Source of the DNA: Lachnospiraceae bacterium
GTDB lineage: Bacteria; Bacillota; Clostridia; Lachnospirales; Lachnospiraceae
Reading direction: 5' to 3'
Length of the DNA stretch: 19,416 nt
Assembly (NCBI GenBank): GCA_900770225.1
Contig: CAAGJU010000078.1
Coordinates: forward strand, 1-19,416
The notes under the pieces were generated by a model. It was given only the letters and a program-made list of their open reading frames with translations. It was not told the DNA's origin and searched no databases. The position numbers and the translations under genes are program-made. Positions 7,367 to 13,932 of this stretch are shown here, in pieces (the first letter of the stretch is position 1; every line of letters starts with the position of its first letter).

Positions 7367-7426
7367 AAACAGCTTCCGCTGCGACCGTCTCACTGTATGT
7401 ACGCCGGTCATCTGCGGAAGCTGTTT
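7367..7426 (-). terminator. intrinsic terminator of fhs
   Basis: A 13-bp perfect stem (AAACAGCTTCCGC 7367-7379, GCGGAAGCTGTTT 7414-7426) with an inner GACCG/CGGTC stem (7383-7387, 7405-7409). On the minus strand it is followed by TTTTATA. It lies 24 bases beyond the fhs stop codon. Confidence 0.85.
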
Positions 7427-7449
7427 CATGGTTATACGATTATCTGTAC

Positions 7450-9129
7450 TCAGAACAAACCTGTGATCCTGCCTGTGCTGTCGACATCGATGTTCTCGGC
7501 TGCCGGCACCTTCGGAAGTCCCGGCATCGTCATAATGTCGCCGGCGTAGGCTACGATGAAGCCGGCGCCCGCACTCACCTTGAGATCGCGGATCTTGATA
7601 CGGAAGCCCTTCGGCGCGCCGATCAGCTTTGCGTTATCGGAAAAGCTGTACTGCGTCTTCGCGATGCAGATCGGCAGCCTGTCGTAACCGTTTTCCGTCA
7701 GCTGCTTCATTGATCTCTTCGCAGCCGGCGCGAAGTCAGCACCATCCGCATGATAAATGCGAACGGCGATGTCGTTTATTTTGTTCTCGATGCTGTCATT
7801 GACGTCATAGGAGAAGGAAAAATCATCATTGGATTCACCGCAGAGTCTCACGACCTCTTTGGCGAGCGCAATGCCTCCCTCGCCGCCCTTCGCCCATACC
7901 TCGGACAGCGCCACATTCACGCCGAGCTCATGGCATTTTTCTTCCACGAGGTCGAGCTCTGCCTTCGTATCCGTCGGAAAAGCATTGATGGCAACGACTA
8001 CCGGCAAATGGTATACATTCTGTATATTGGACAGGTGCTGCAAAAGGTTCGGCATGCCTTTTTCCAGCGCATCCAGATTTTCCTCATTCAGCTCGTTCTT
8101 CGATACGCCACCGTGATATTTCAGCGCGCGAACCGTTGCCACGATGACTACGGCGGACGGCTTCAGACCGTTGACGCGGCACTTGATATCGAGGAACTTC
8201 TCAGCGCCGAGATCCGCGGCAAAGCCTGCCTCTGTCACACAGTAGTCGCCGAACTTCATGGCCATTCTGGTTGCCATGATCGAGTTGCAGCCGTGCGCGA
8301 TATTAGCGAAGGGGCCGCCGTGAATGAAGACCGGATTGTGCTCCAGCGTCTGGACCAGGTTCGGTTTCAGCGCGTCCTTCAGCAGTGCCGCCATGGCGCC
8401 CTGTGCCTTCAGATCCGCTGCTGTTACCGGCTTGTTATCATAGGTATATCCGACGACGATCCGGGCCAGCCGTGCCTTCAGATCATCGATATCCGACGCC
8501 AGGCAGAGTACGGCCATGACCTCACTGGCCACGGTGATATCAAAGCCGTCCTCACGCGGAACGCCCTGCATTCTTCCGCCGAGGCCATCCACGATATGAC
8601 GGAGCTGGCGGTCATTCATGTCCACGCATCTCTTCCACGTGATGCTCTTCGGGTCAATGCCGAGCGCATTGCCCTGCTGAATGTGGTTATCCAGCATGGC
8701 AGCGAGCAGGTTGTTGGCTGCTCCGATGGCATGAATATCACCGGTGAAATGCAGGTTGATGTCCTCCATCGGGATGACCTGTGCGTAACCGCCGCCGGCT
8801 GCACCACCCTTGATACCGAAGACCGGACCGAGTGACGGCTCGCGGAGCGCTGCGATCGTCTTATATCCGAGACGGTTCATGGCATCAGCGAGTCCTACGG
8901 AGGTCGTCGTCTTGCCTTCGCCCGCGGGTGTCGGGGTGATCGCCGTCACGAGGATCAGCTTGCCGTCCGTCTTATCTGCCATGTCTTTCAGAATATTGTA
9001 ATCGATCTTTGCCTTGTACTTGCCGTACAGGTCTACGCTGTCTTCCGGGATACCCAGTTTGTCGGCGATCTCTGCAATCCGCACCGGCACGGTTTCCTGC
9101 GCGATCTCAATATCTGATTTGTATGCCAT
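7450..9129 (-). CDS. fhs: formate--tetrahydrofolate ligase
   Basis: Cytoplasmic enzyme that joins formate and tetrahydrofolate with ATP to give 10-formyl-THF, feeding purine and fMet synthesis and, in acetogens, the methyl branch of carbon fixation. The 559-residue length is normal for bacterial Fhs. Signature regions are visible: the P-loop-like TPTPAGEGKTTT (65-76) and REPSLGPVFGIKGGAAGGGY (96-115), followed by the INLHFTGDIHAI stretch (124-135). The ATG at 9127-9129 is preceded by GGGAGG (9138-9143) at 8 nt; 13 more in-frame codons upstream lack a ribosome site. It is the last gene of the ldh-rsmJ-fchA-fhs run and follows fchA after 182 bp. fchA acts on the next one-carbon step, which supports a shared role. 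No folD, metF or other acetogenesis gene is in view. Confidence 0.98.
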   Translation of the reverse strand: MAYKSDIEIAQETVPVRIAEIADKLGIPEDSVDLYGKYKAKIDYNILKDMADKTDGKLILVTAITPTPAGEGKTTTSVGLADAMNRLGYKTIAALREPSLGPVFGIKGGAAGGGYAQVIPMEDINLHFTGDIHAIGAANNLLAAMLDNHIQQGNALGIDPKSITWKRCVDMNDRQLRHIVDGLGGRMQGVPREDGFDITVASEVMAVLCLASDIDDLKARLARIVVGYTYDNKPVTAADLKAQGAMAALLKDALKPNLVQTLEHNPVFIHGGPFANIAHGCNSIMATRMAMKFGDYCVTEAGFAADLGAEKFLDIKCRVNGLKPSAVVIVATVRALKYHGGVSKNELNEENLDALEKGMPNLLQHLSNIQNVYHLPVVVAINAFPTDTKAELDLVEEKCHELGVNVALSEVWAKGGEGGIALAKEVVRLCGESNDDFSFSYDVNDSIENKINDIAVRIYHADGADFAPAAKRSMKQLTENGYDRLPICIAKTQYSFSDNAKLIGAPKGFRIKIRDLKVSAGAGFIVAYAGDIMTMPGLPKVPAAENIDVDSTGRITGLF

Positions 9130-9311
9130 TGTTTTTTCCTCCCGGAGCTTAGCTCCCGTTGCATTCACAGCTTACCGGCATGCGCGCCCTGCGCACACAT
9201 CGACATGTATGAAGCTCGAATCATTTTACGTTTCTGCGGCCTTCCTGTTTCCGCTTTTGCGGCTTCATCTCTTATTCTATGCCGGCACAATCGATATTTA
9301 CATGATTTAAA
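9130..9311 (-). promoter_or_regulatory. fchA-fhs intergenic region with hairpins
   Basis: Reading toward fhs, three small hairpins occur: CCGC-AAAA-GCGG (9251-9262), a GC-rich stem TGTGCGC/GCGCGCA (about 9180-9199), and GGGAGC/GCTCC beside the ribosome site (about 9144-9156). TAGAAT (9274-9279) with TGTAAA 17 bp upstream is a weak possible internal promoter. I looked for the conserved core of the tetrahydrofolate riboswitch and did not find it. Confidence 0.3.
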
Positions 9312-10064
9312 TCAAGATTCTGTATTTCCGCCAAGGGTTTCTGTCACGCTGTGCACGGTCTGCTCCGCCGCACGGAGACCCCGGCTAAGGATCTTGCCGG
9401 CCTCCATGTTCATATGCCCTGCGCGTTCGCGGTTCTTCATCAGGCGTGTATTCGCGAGGACATTCAGGTAGCCTGCCTGCATGGCCGCCTCCGCCATCGC
9501 CGCTGCACATCCTGCATCTGAGAGCATCAGCCGCGAACCGATGTCCGCGTATTCAGAGGCAAGCTCCGCTGCCTCCGCACTCAGCTTCAGGATCATGAAC
9601 GGCGGCTGCGCTGCATCATAGAGGCATTTCTCCAGTGTTTCATCCCGCGCCGGATCATCCTTCGGGATCGAATAGGCTCTGGAGAGCGGCTCGAACGCCT
9701 GTGCATCGGCATCAATCTGCGCCAGCAGCCCCCTGCGAAGCTCTTCCTCCCGCTGTCCCATCTGAATCAGGCGCGGCTCGTTGTCCCTGTATTTCTTTTT
9801 TCCAATCGTAAAATTACCGGTCATGGAACCGAGCGCCGCTGCCAGCGCCCCGGCAAGTGCCGCTGCCCCTCCGCCTCCCGGAACGGAAGTCTTTGCAGAA
9901 AGTGCCGTTGTAAATGCATCAAGGGAGCATCCGATCATAGAAGAAGCACCGGCTGACGAAACACTGTCCGTTATATGTGAATCTGTGGCTGTCATAGCGC
10001 TGTCTGTAAAATGCGCATCAATGGCTTTTGAAATGCCATCTGCCATATGCGAATTATCTGCCAT
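9312..10064 (-). CDS. fchA: cyclodeaminase/cyclohydrolase family protein (FchA-like)
   Basis: Homologue of the C-terminal half of formiminotransferase-cyclodeaminase, in clostridia usually methenyl-THF cyclohydrolase (FchA): it interconverts methenyl- and 10-formyl-THF, the step next to Fhs. The 250-residue protein carries the family signature VPGGGGAAALAGALAAALGSM (61-81), then KKKYRDNEP (89-97) and the helical bundle. The family normally begins about ten residues before the glycine run; here some 45 extra residues precede it, rich in Asp, Ser and His with repeated fragments (SHMADG, AHFTDS, SHITDS). The start at 10062-10064 is well supported by GGGAGG (10071-10076) at 6 nt, and Met43 has no ribosome site, so the extension seems real. 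It follows the rsmJ-like gene by 43 bp. Cyclodeaminase activity on formimino-THF is the alternative; sequence alone does not separate them. Confidence 0.88.
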   Translation of the reverse strand: MADNSHMADGISKAIDAHFTDSAMTATDSHITDSVSSAGASSMIGCSLDAFTTALSAKTSVPGGGGAAALAGALAAALGSMTGNFTIGKKKYRDNEPRLIQMGQREEELRRGLLAQIDADAQAFEPLSRAYSIPKDDPARDETLEKCLYDAAQPPFMILKLSAEAAELASEYADIGSRLMLSDAGCAAAMAEAAMQAGYLNVLANTRLMKNRERAGHMNMEAGKILSRGLRAAEQTVHSVTETLGGNTES

Positions 10065-10067
10065 ATG
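10038..10067. repeat. 12-bp direct repeat at the fchA start
   Basis: ATCTGCCATATG occurs at 10038-10049 and 10056-10067, 18 bp apart, so the start codon and its next two codons (Met-Ala-Asp) recur in frame six codons downstream. Only the outer copy has a ribosome site. Confidence 0.7.
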
Positions 10068-10107
10068 TATCCTCCCGTGTCCAAATCTCCGACACCGCCT
10101 TCTTCAC

Positions 10108-11088
10108 CTATCTGCGCTTATTTTCCGGAAACACCAGACAGTCATAGCGAACCGTTTTCCCCATCAGGGAATAGGAAGGCTTCCTGCCTGCCAGATACGG
10201 TCCTTTGGCCGGTCGCTTGATGATGATCTTCGCAGGTTCCGCTGCAAGTGCCGCCTGCATCAGTTCTTCCTCGTCCGCGCAAGGGCGCTCCAGCTGCTGC
10301 AGCAGCTGAAATTTCTTTCCGACAAGGCCGCTTTTATGACGACCGGGGAACATCGGATCCAGGTAGATGATGTCGATTGCTGTGTGAACCGCATCTGCTG
10401 TTTCGTCTCCGTTCATTCCTGCCTGATCTGAATCACGTTCTTTTTGCACTGCGCATTTTTCTGCAGTTTCAACATTTTCCCTGTGTTGCAGGCACATTTC
10501 CGATTTCGTAGTGGTTTCGTGTTGCAGATGCCGTGCGTATTCTCTCATGGCTTCTTCGCTGTCCCCGCTGTGCAGATGCATCCGTCCGGCTGCCTCTGCC
10601 AGCACCGGATCACCTGCTGCCCTGCGGAGTGCATCTGCGAGCAGTGCTGCAATCACGGGATCTCTCTCATACAGCTCCACCTGATGACCGGCTGCGGCCA
10701 AGAGCATGGAATCCTCGCCCAGTCCCGCCGTTGCATCCAGAATTACGGGTTTCCGGTCATCCTGCAGTGACTTCATCCGGGCTGCCTTTACGAGAAGCTC
10801 CTGCCGCAGATTTGCTTCCCGGAGACGTTTCTTCATCCGTGTAAAATCTCCGCACAGCGTATTCGTCCCGTCCGTGAGCGTCAGCGCATCTTCATCCATG
10901 TAGAGCGACAGTCCGGCTGCTTCCATCTCCGGGGACAGAAACGCCTTTTCTGAAGACGAGAGCCCGGCCGCTTCCATGGTCAGAGACAGAGACGTTTTCT
11001 CTGAAGATGATGGTCCCTGTTCCCCTGCCTCCGGAAACGACCGTGTGTGGTTCATGATTTCAGGTGACGAGATTTCAGATGCCTTCAT
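10108..11088 (-). CDS. RsmJ-like SAM-dependent methyltransferase
   Basis: Class I methyltransferase resembling RsmJ, which in E. coli methylates N2 of G1516 in 16S rRNA. Of 326 residues, the core shows DATAGLGED (118-126, SAM-binding loop), LYERDPVIAALL (139-150, acidic residue after strand 2), YLDPMFP (242-248) and KRPAKGPYL (291-299). The N-terminal stretch SLYMDEDALTL also has a counterpart in RsmJ. Two features are odd: residues 27-60 are a 17-residue unit repeated in tandem (SSSEK...MEAAGL twice), and about 50 polar residues (185-235) are inserted between LHSGDS and the DPMFP strand. The start is placed at ATG 11086-11088, 14 nt inside the end of ldh, with GGAAAG upstream; a TTG at 11106 and an ATG at 11055 are alternatives. 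Overlap with ldh suggests translational coupling. Family confident, exact target not. Confidence 0.85.
   Translation of the reverse strand: MKASEISSPEIMNHTRSFPEAGEQGPSSSEKTSLSLTMEAAGLSSSEKAFLSPEMEAAGLSLYMDEDALTLTDGTNTLCGDFTRMKKRLREANLRQELLVKAARMKSLQDDRKPVILDATAGLGEDSMLLAAAGHQVELYERDPVIAALLADALRRAAGDPVLAEAAGRMHLHSGDSEEAMREYARHLQHETTTKSEMCLQHRENVETAEKCAVQKERDSDQAGMNGDETADAVHTAIDIIYLDPMFPGRHKSGLVGKKFQLLQQLERPCADEEELMQAALAAEPAKIIIKRPAKGPYLAGRKPSYSLMGKTVRYDCLVFPENKRR
10909..11010 (-). repeat. 51-bp in-frame tandem duplication in the rsmJ-like gene
   Basis: Two adjacent 51-bp units encode SSSEKTSLSLTMEAAGL and SSSEKAFLSPEMEAAGL. The end of the unit (AAGLS) matches the start of the first conserved strand of the enzyme, so the duplication grew outward from the 5' edge of the folded domain. 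Confidence 0.8.
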
Positions 11089-12016
11089 CTGCAATGATCT
11101 TTCCAAGAGTAGCTGCCGATTTCAGAAGCTGTTCCTGCTCTTCCTTCGACAGCGGGATCGGTACGTGCTGTTCAAAACCGTCAGCACCGACGATTGACGG
11201 CATGGAAAGCGCCACGTTGTCTACGCCATACTCGCCGTGCATGACAACCGAGATCGGCAGGATAGATTTTTCATCATGAACAATGGCCTCACAGATCCGG
11301 CGCACGGACATTGCTATGCCGTAATAGGTGGCGTGCTTTTTCGAGATGATCTCATAGGCGCTGTTCTTGACCTGCTCCTCGATATTCTCCTGCGACTCCT
11401 CGTGATGATAATGGCCGCGCATCTCGCAGAAAGCGGAGAGCGGCACACCAGATACATTCGCGCTGTTGAAAGCTGCGATCTCACTGTCGCCATGCTCACC
11501 GATAATAAACGCGTGGACGCTTCGGCTGTCGACCTGCAGATGCTCGCCGAGACGGGAACGCAGACGCGCAGAATCAAGCACGGTTCCCGAGCCGATGACG
11601 CGGTTCTCCGGCAGTCCGCTCAGCTTCACGGCTGTATAGGTCAGAATATCCACCGGATTGGATACAATAAGAAGGATTCCCTCAAAATTTCTCTTCGCGA
11701 TCTCCGGGATAATGGAGCGGTAAATACCCACGTTCTTGTGCACGAGATCAAGTCTCGTCTCCCCGGGCTTCTGCGCCGCGCCGGCGGTCACGACGATGAT
11801 GCCGGCATCGGCGGCGTCATCATAATCGCCTGCGTATATTTTTGTCGGGCTGACAAAGGGAACGCCGTCGCTGATGTCGAGCGCCTCACCCTCAGCCTTC
11901 TGACGGTCCATATCGATCAGGACCATCTCGTTGAACATGCCGCTCTGCATCAGGGCGAACGCCGATGAAGAGCCGACGAAACCACATCCTACAATTGCCA
12001 CCTTGCGTAAATTCAT
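11075..12016 (-). CDS. ldh: L-lactate dehydrogenase
   Basis: Cytoplasmic NAD-dependent enzyme reducing pyruvate to L-lactate, regenerating NAD during fermentation. The 313-residue length is standard. Motifs in order: GCGFVGSS (10-17, NAD fold), QKPGETR (82-88; Gln82 marks lactate rather than malate specificity, Arg88 is the mobile-loop arginine), VSNPVD (118-123), LDSARLR (148-154, substrate arginine at 151) and IGEHGDSE (172-179, catalytic His175). The SVHAF stretch before it keeps the histidine used in fructose-1,6-bisphosphate binding in allosteric LDHs. The ATG at 12014-12016 has GGGAGG (12023-12028) at 6 nt. First gene of the minus-strand ldh-rsmJ-fchA-fhs run. Its leader contains a 23-bp-period repeat; no inverted Rex-type operator was seen. 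Confidence 0.97.
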   Translation of the reverse strand: MNLRKVAIVGCGFVGSSSAFALMQSGMFNEMVLIDMDRQKAEGEALDISDGVPFVSPTKIYAGDYDDAADAGIIVVTAGAAQKPGETRLDLVHKNVGIYRSIIPEIAKRNFEGILLIVSNPVDILTYTAVKLSGLPENRVIGSGTVLDSARLRSRLGEHLQVDSRSVHAFIIGEHGDSEIAAFNSANVSGVPLSAFCEMRGHYHHEESQENIEEQVKNSAYEIISKKHATYYGIAMSVRRICEAIVHDEKSILPISVVMHGEYGVDNVALSMPSIVGADGFEQHVPIPLSKEEQEQLLKSAATLGKIIADEGI

Positions 12017-12044
12017 TTGCTGCCTCCCTGTTATACTGATGATA

Positions 12045-12084
12045 ATGTTCATTCCATCATGTTTATCATGTTCATTTCATCATG
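12045..12084 (-). repeat. 17-bp direct repeat in the ldh leader
   Basis: ATGTTCATTCCATCATG (12045-12061) and ATGTTCATTTCATCATG (12068-12084) differ at one base. The copies lie 29 to 68 bases before the ldh start codon, a usual place for an operator or for RNA-level control. Confidence 0.75.
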
Positions 12085-12270
12085 CTTATACTGACTGCCC
12101 GGACTGCAGCACAGCCGAAACCTGTGTCAGTCCTCTGTCAGTCTCTGCAAGCGGATGAAACAGTCCGCTTACAGCTTCCATTCTACCCATTTGATTCTGT
12201 GCATGCAATTCCGTTCTTTCTTTATCGCTGTCCTTTTACTAAAGTTCAGACCTTTCAGCTTCACATTAAA

Positions 12271-12299
12271 TTGACACTCATGTATTTCCGTGGTAGGCT
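12271..12299 (+). promoter_or_regulatory. candidate promoter for cyclase 3 (TTGACA-N17-TAGGCT)
   Basis: A perfect -35 (TTGACA, 12271-12276) is followed after 17 bp by TAGGCT (12294-12299), which matches TATAAT only at the three key positions T, A and final T but is preceded by an extended TG. The implied leader is about 127 nt. The same hexamers at the same spacing occur before the HD gene. Confidence 0.45.
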
Positions 12300-12391
12300 T
12301 GTTTCAGTCATTAATATATAAAATTCGGGGATTTTTCCCATATTTCCTGTCAGAATGAACAATTTCATTCAGCCCGGCAGGATACATACAT

Positions 12392-12413
12392 CAGTTCAGC
12401 ACAGGCAGAACTG
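12392..12413 (+). repeat. small hairpin before cyclase 3
   Basis: CAGTTC (12392-12397) and GAACTG (12408-12413) can pair across a 10-nt loop, 19 bases before the ATG. The region shares GTTCAGCA and CAGGCAG with the stretch before cyclase 2. Confidence 0.4.
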
Positions 12414-12432
12414 CATCCGATCATAAAAACGA

Positions 12433-13932
12433 ATGAAAACAGAATTTGAAAAAATACAGATTCGCACGAATATACTTTTTACCGCTCTGATCCTTCTGAT
12501 CTCCGCGTATATAACGGTTCTTCTCGCCGGAAGAGCTAATATCATGCTGCGGGATAATGCTGCCAGTCTCGTCAATGCCAGCAACCGCCAGATGGAGCTG
12601 AACATTGACTCCTATCTCACCAAGGTGGAAAAATCAGCCGCTCTGCTTTTCTCCGATGATACCTGTCGTAACTACGACCCGACGGATGAAAACGCCGATG
12701 CCTATGCACAGCTTCAGGCCGCCAACAAGATCAACGACACCATCACCAATCTGAGTATTCTGGATAACTATGCCGATTTTGCCGTCATCTACAGCAATGA
12801 CGACATCATCGGTTCGCTCTCGAAGATCACCAAGAACATGTACGCAGACGGCGGCATGTATGATGACTTCAGTCAGATCACGGGGCCGGAGGAAGCCAGT
12901 GAAGCCTGGGTCTTCGGCCTGAACGGCGATACGGATCACATCTATTACTTCCAGCGTTATAATCCGCAGTCCATCATTCTGGTGTCCTTCTACTCCCGCG
13001 AGCTGAAGAACGTCTTTCAGATTCCGGAGCAGCTGGATGGCATGATCGTATCTCTGGTTAACAATGACAATACCGTGCTGTATTCCAACGACGATGAAAA
13101 AATAGGTGCGAAGATTCCTGCAGAGATTGTTTCTCTTCTCGGAGATCTGAAAAACGGCAGCGTAATGTCGAAAGACCTCCTGATCACAACGGACGAATGC
13201 AGCAACGGCTGGCGCGTCATCTGCACACTCCCGACAGATCTGATCATTCACGACAATAACAGTTTCATGATGAGGACACTGCTCGTCATCATGATCGTCG
13301 TCGCCGTCTTCCTCATCTACGGTATGTTTGAGACCAGACGGATGAACAGATCAGCCAACACGCTGGTTGATTCCCTGCAGGAGGAGGCCCAGCACGATCG
13401 TATGACCGGCCTCTACAATAACCAGTATTTCCGCAATCTGGCGGCAGAGCTTCTCACGCAGAAAGCAGCCGGCAGGACCATGAGTTTTACGATTCTGGAT
13501 ATGGACAATTTCAAATCGATCAACGACCGGCACGGCCACCTGACAGGCGATCAGGTTCTCAAGCGTTTTTCTACGCTCCTCTCCGGCACGTTCGGATCAG
13601 AGTTCCGGCTGGGACGGCTGGGCGGTGATGAATTCGGTGTCTTCGGCTGTATGGACAACACCACGGAAGAAAGCGCACGGAAGGAACTCTCTCATTATTT
13701 GCACGCCATGCGCAGCAGCTTTCATGAAGGGCTGGGTAAGGAATTCGCTGATGACAACCTTTCATTCTGCAGCGGTACGACCTTTATCCAGGCAGATGAC
13801 AATGATTTTGAAATTGTTTTCAAGCGGGCCGACAACCTCCTCTACGAAGGTAAAAAGTCTGGAAAAGGCCAGGATCACTTTGACGAACCGGTCAGGCAGC
13901 CTTCTGGTGACAGAGGAAGTGGTACGCTATGA
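12433..13932 (+). CDS. membrane diguanylate cyclase 3 (Cache-like sensor + GGDEF)
   Basis: Predicted c-di-GMP synthase with an extracytoplasmic sensor, 499 residues, unrelated in its sensor half to cyclases 1 and 2. Membrane helices at about 13-33 and 281-299 enclose about 245 residues outside the cell, beginning with a long polar helix and continuing as mixed alpha/beta of the double-Cache kind. The GGDEF domain (about 320-480) has Asp356, Asn364 and Asp373 and an intact RLGGDEF (395-401), so it should be active; there is no RxxD inhibitory site. No Shine-Dalgarno is visible before the ATG at 12433, although the start fits the first helix, so translation may be weak or controlled. The stop codon overlaps the start of the next gene (ATGA), which ties production of the cyclase to that of the membrane-bound binding protein. 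Cache assignment is by layout rather than a named motif. Confidence 0.9.
   Translation: MKTEFEKIQIRTNILFTALILLISAYITVLLAGRANIMLRDNAASLVNASNRQMELNIDSYLTKVEKSAALLFSDDTCRNYDPTDENADAYAQLQAANKINDTITNLSILDNYADFAVIYSNDDIIGSLSKITKNMYADGGMYDDFSQITGPEEASEAWVFGLNGDTDHIYYFQRYNPQSIILVSFYSRELKNVFQIPEQLDGMIVSLVNNDNTVLYSNDDEKIGAKIPAEIVSLLGDLKNGSVMSKDLLITTDECSNGWRVICTLPTDLIIHDNNSFMMRTLLVIMIVVAVFLIYGMFETRRMNRSANTLVDSLQEEAQHDRMTGLYNNQYFRNLAAELLTQKAAGRTMSFTILDMDNFKSINDRHGHLTGDQVLKRFSTLLSGTFGSEFRLGRLGGDEFGVFGCMDNTTEESARKELSHYLHAMRSSFHEGLGKEFADDNLSFCSGTTFIQADDNDFEIVFKRADNLLYEGKKSGKGQDHFDEPVRQPSGDRGSGTL

Larger units (their letters stand above)
12017..12432. promoter_or_regulatory. ldh / diguanylate cyclase 3 divergent region
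   Basis: 416 bases without a gene. From the ldh side: a 17-bp unit repeated with 23-bp period (12045-12084), flanked on both sides by TTATACTGA (12031-12039, 12086-12094). Then TGTCAGTC twice at 11-bp spacing (12125-12132, 12136-12143), a 7-bp hairpin AAGCGGA/TCCGCTT (12149-12170), TTGACA-N17-TAGGCT (12271-12299) facing cyclase 3, and a hairpin CAGTTC/GAACTG (12392-12413). No riboswitch was recognised. Confidence 0.5.

Noticed and set aside
7750..8835. Long open frame (361 codons) on the plus strand
   Set aside because: It lies entirely antisense to fhs, whose protein signature is unmistakable, and its translation has no recognisable domain.
9130..9311. Tetrahydrofolate riboswitch before fhs
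   Set aside because: Only small unrelated hairpins were seen; the conserved THF motif was not recognised.
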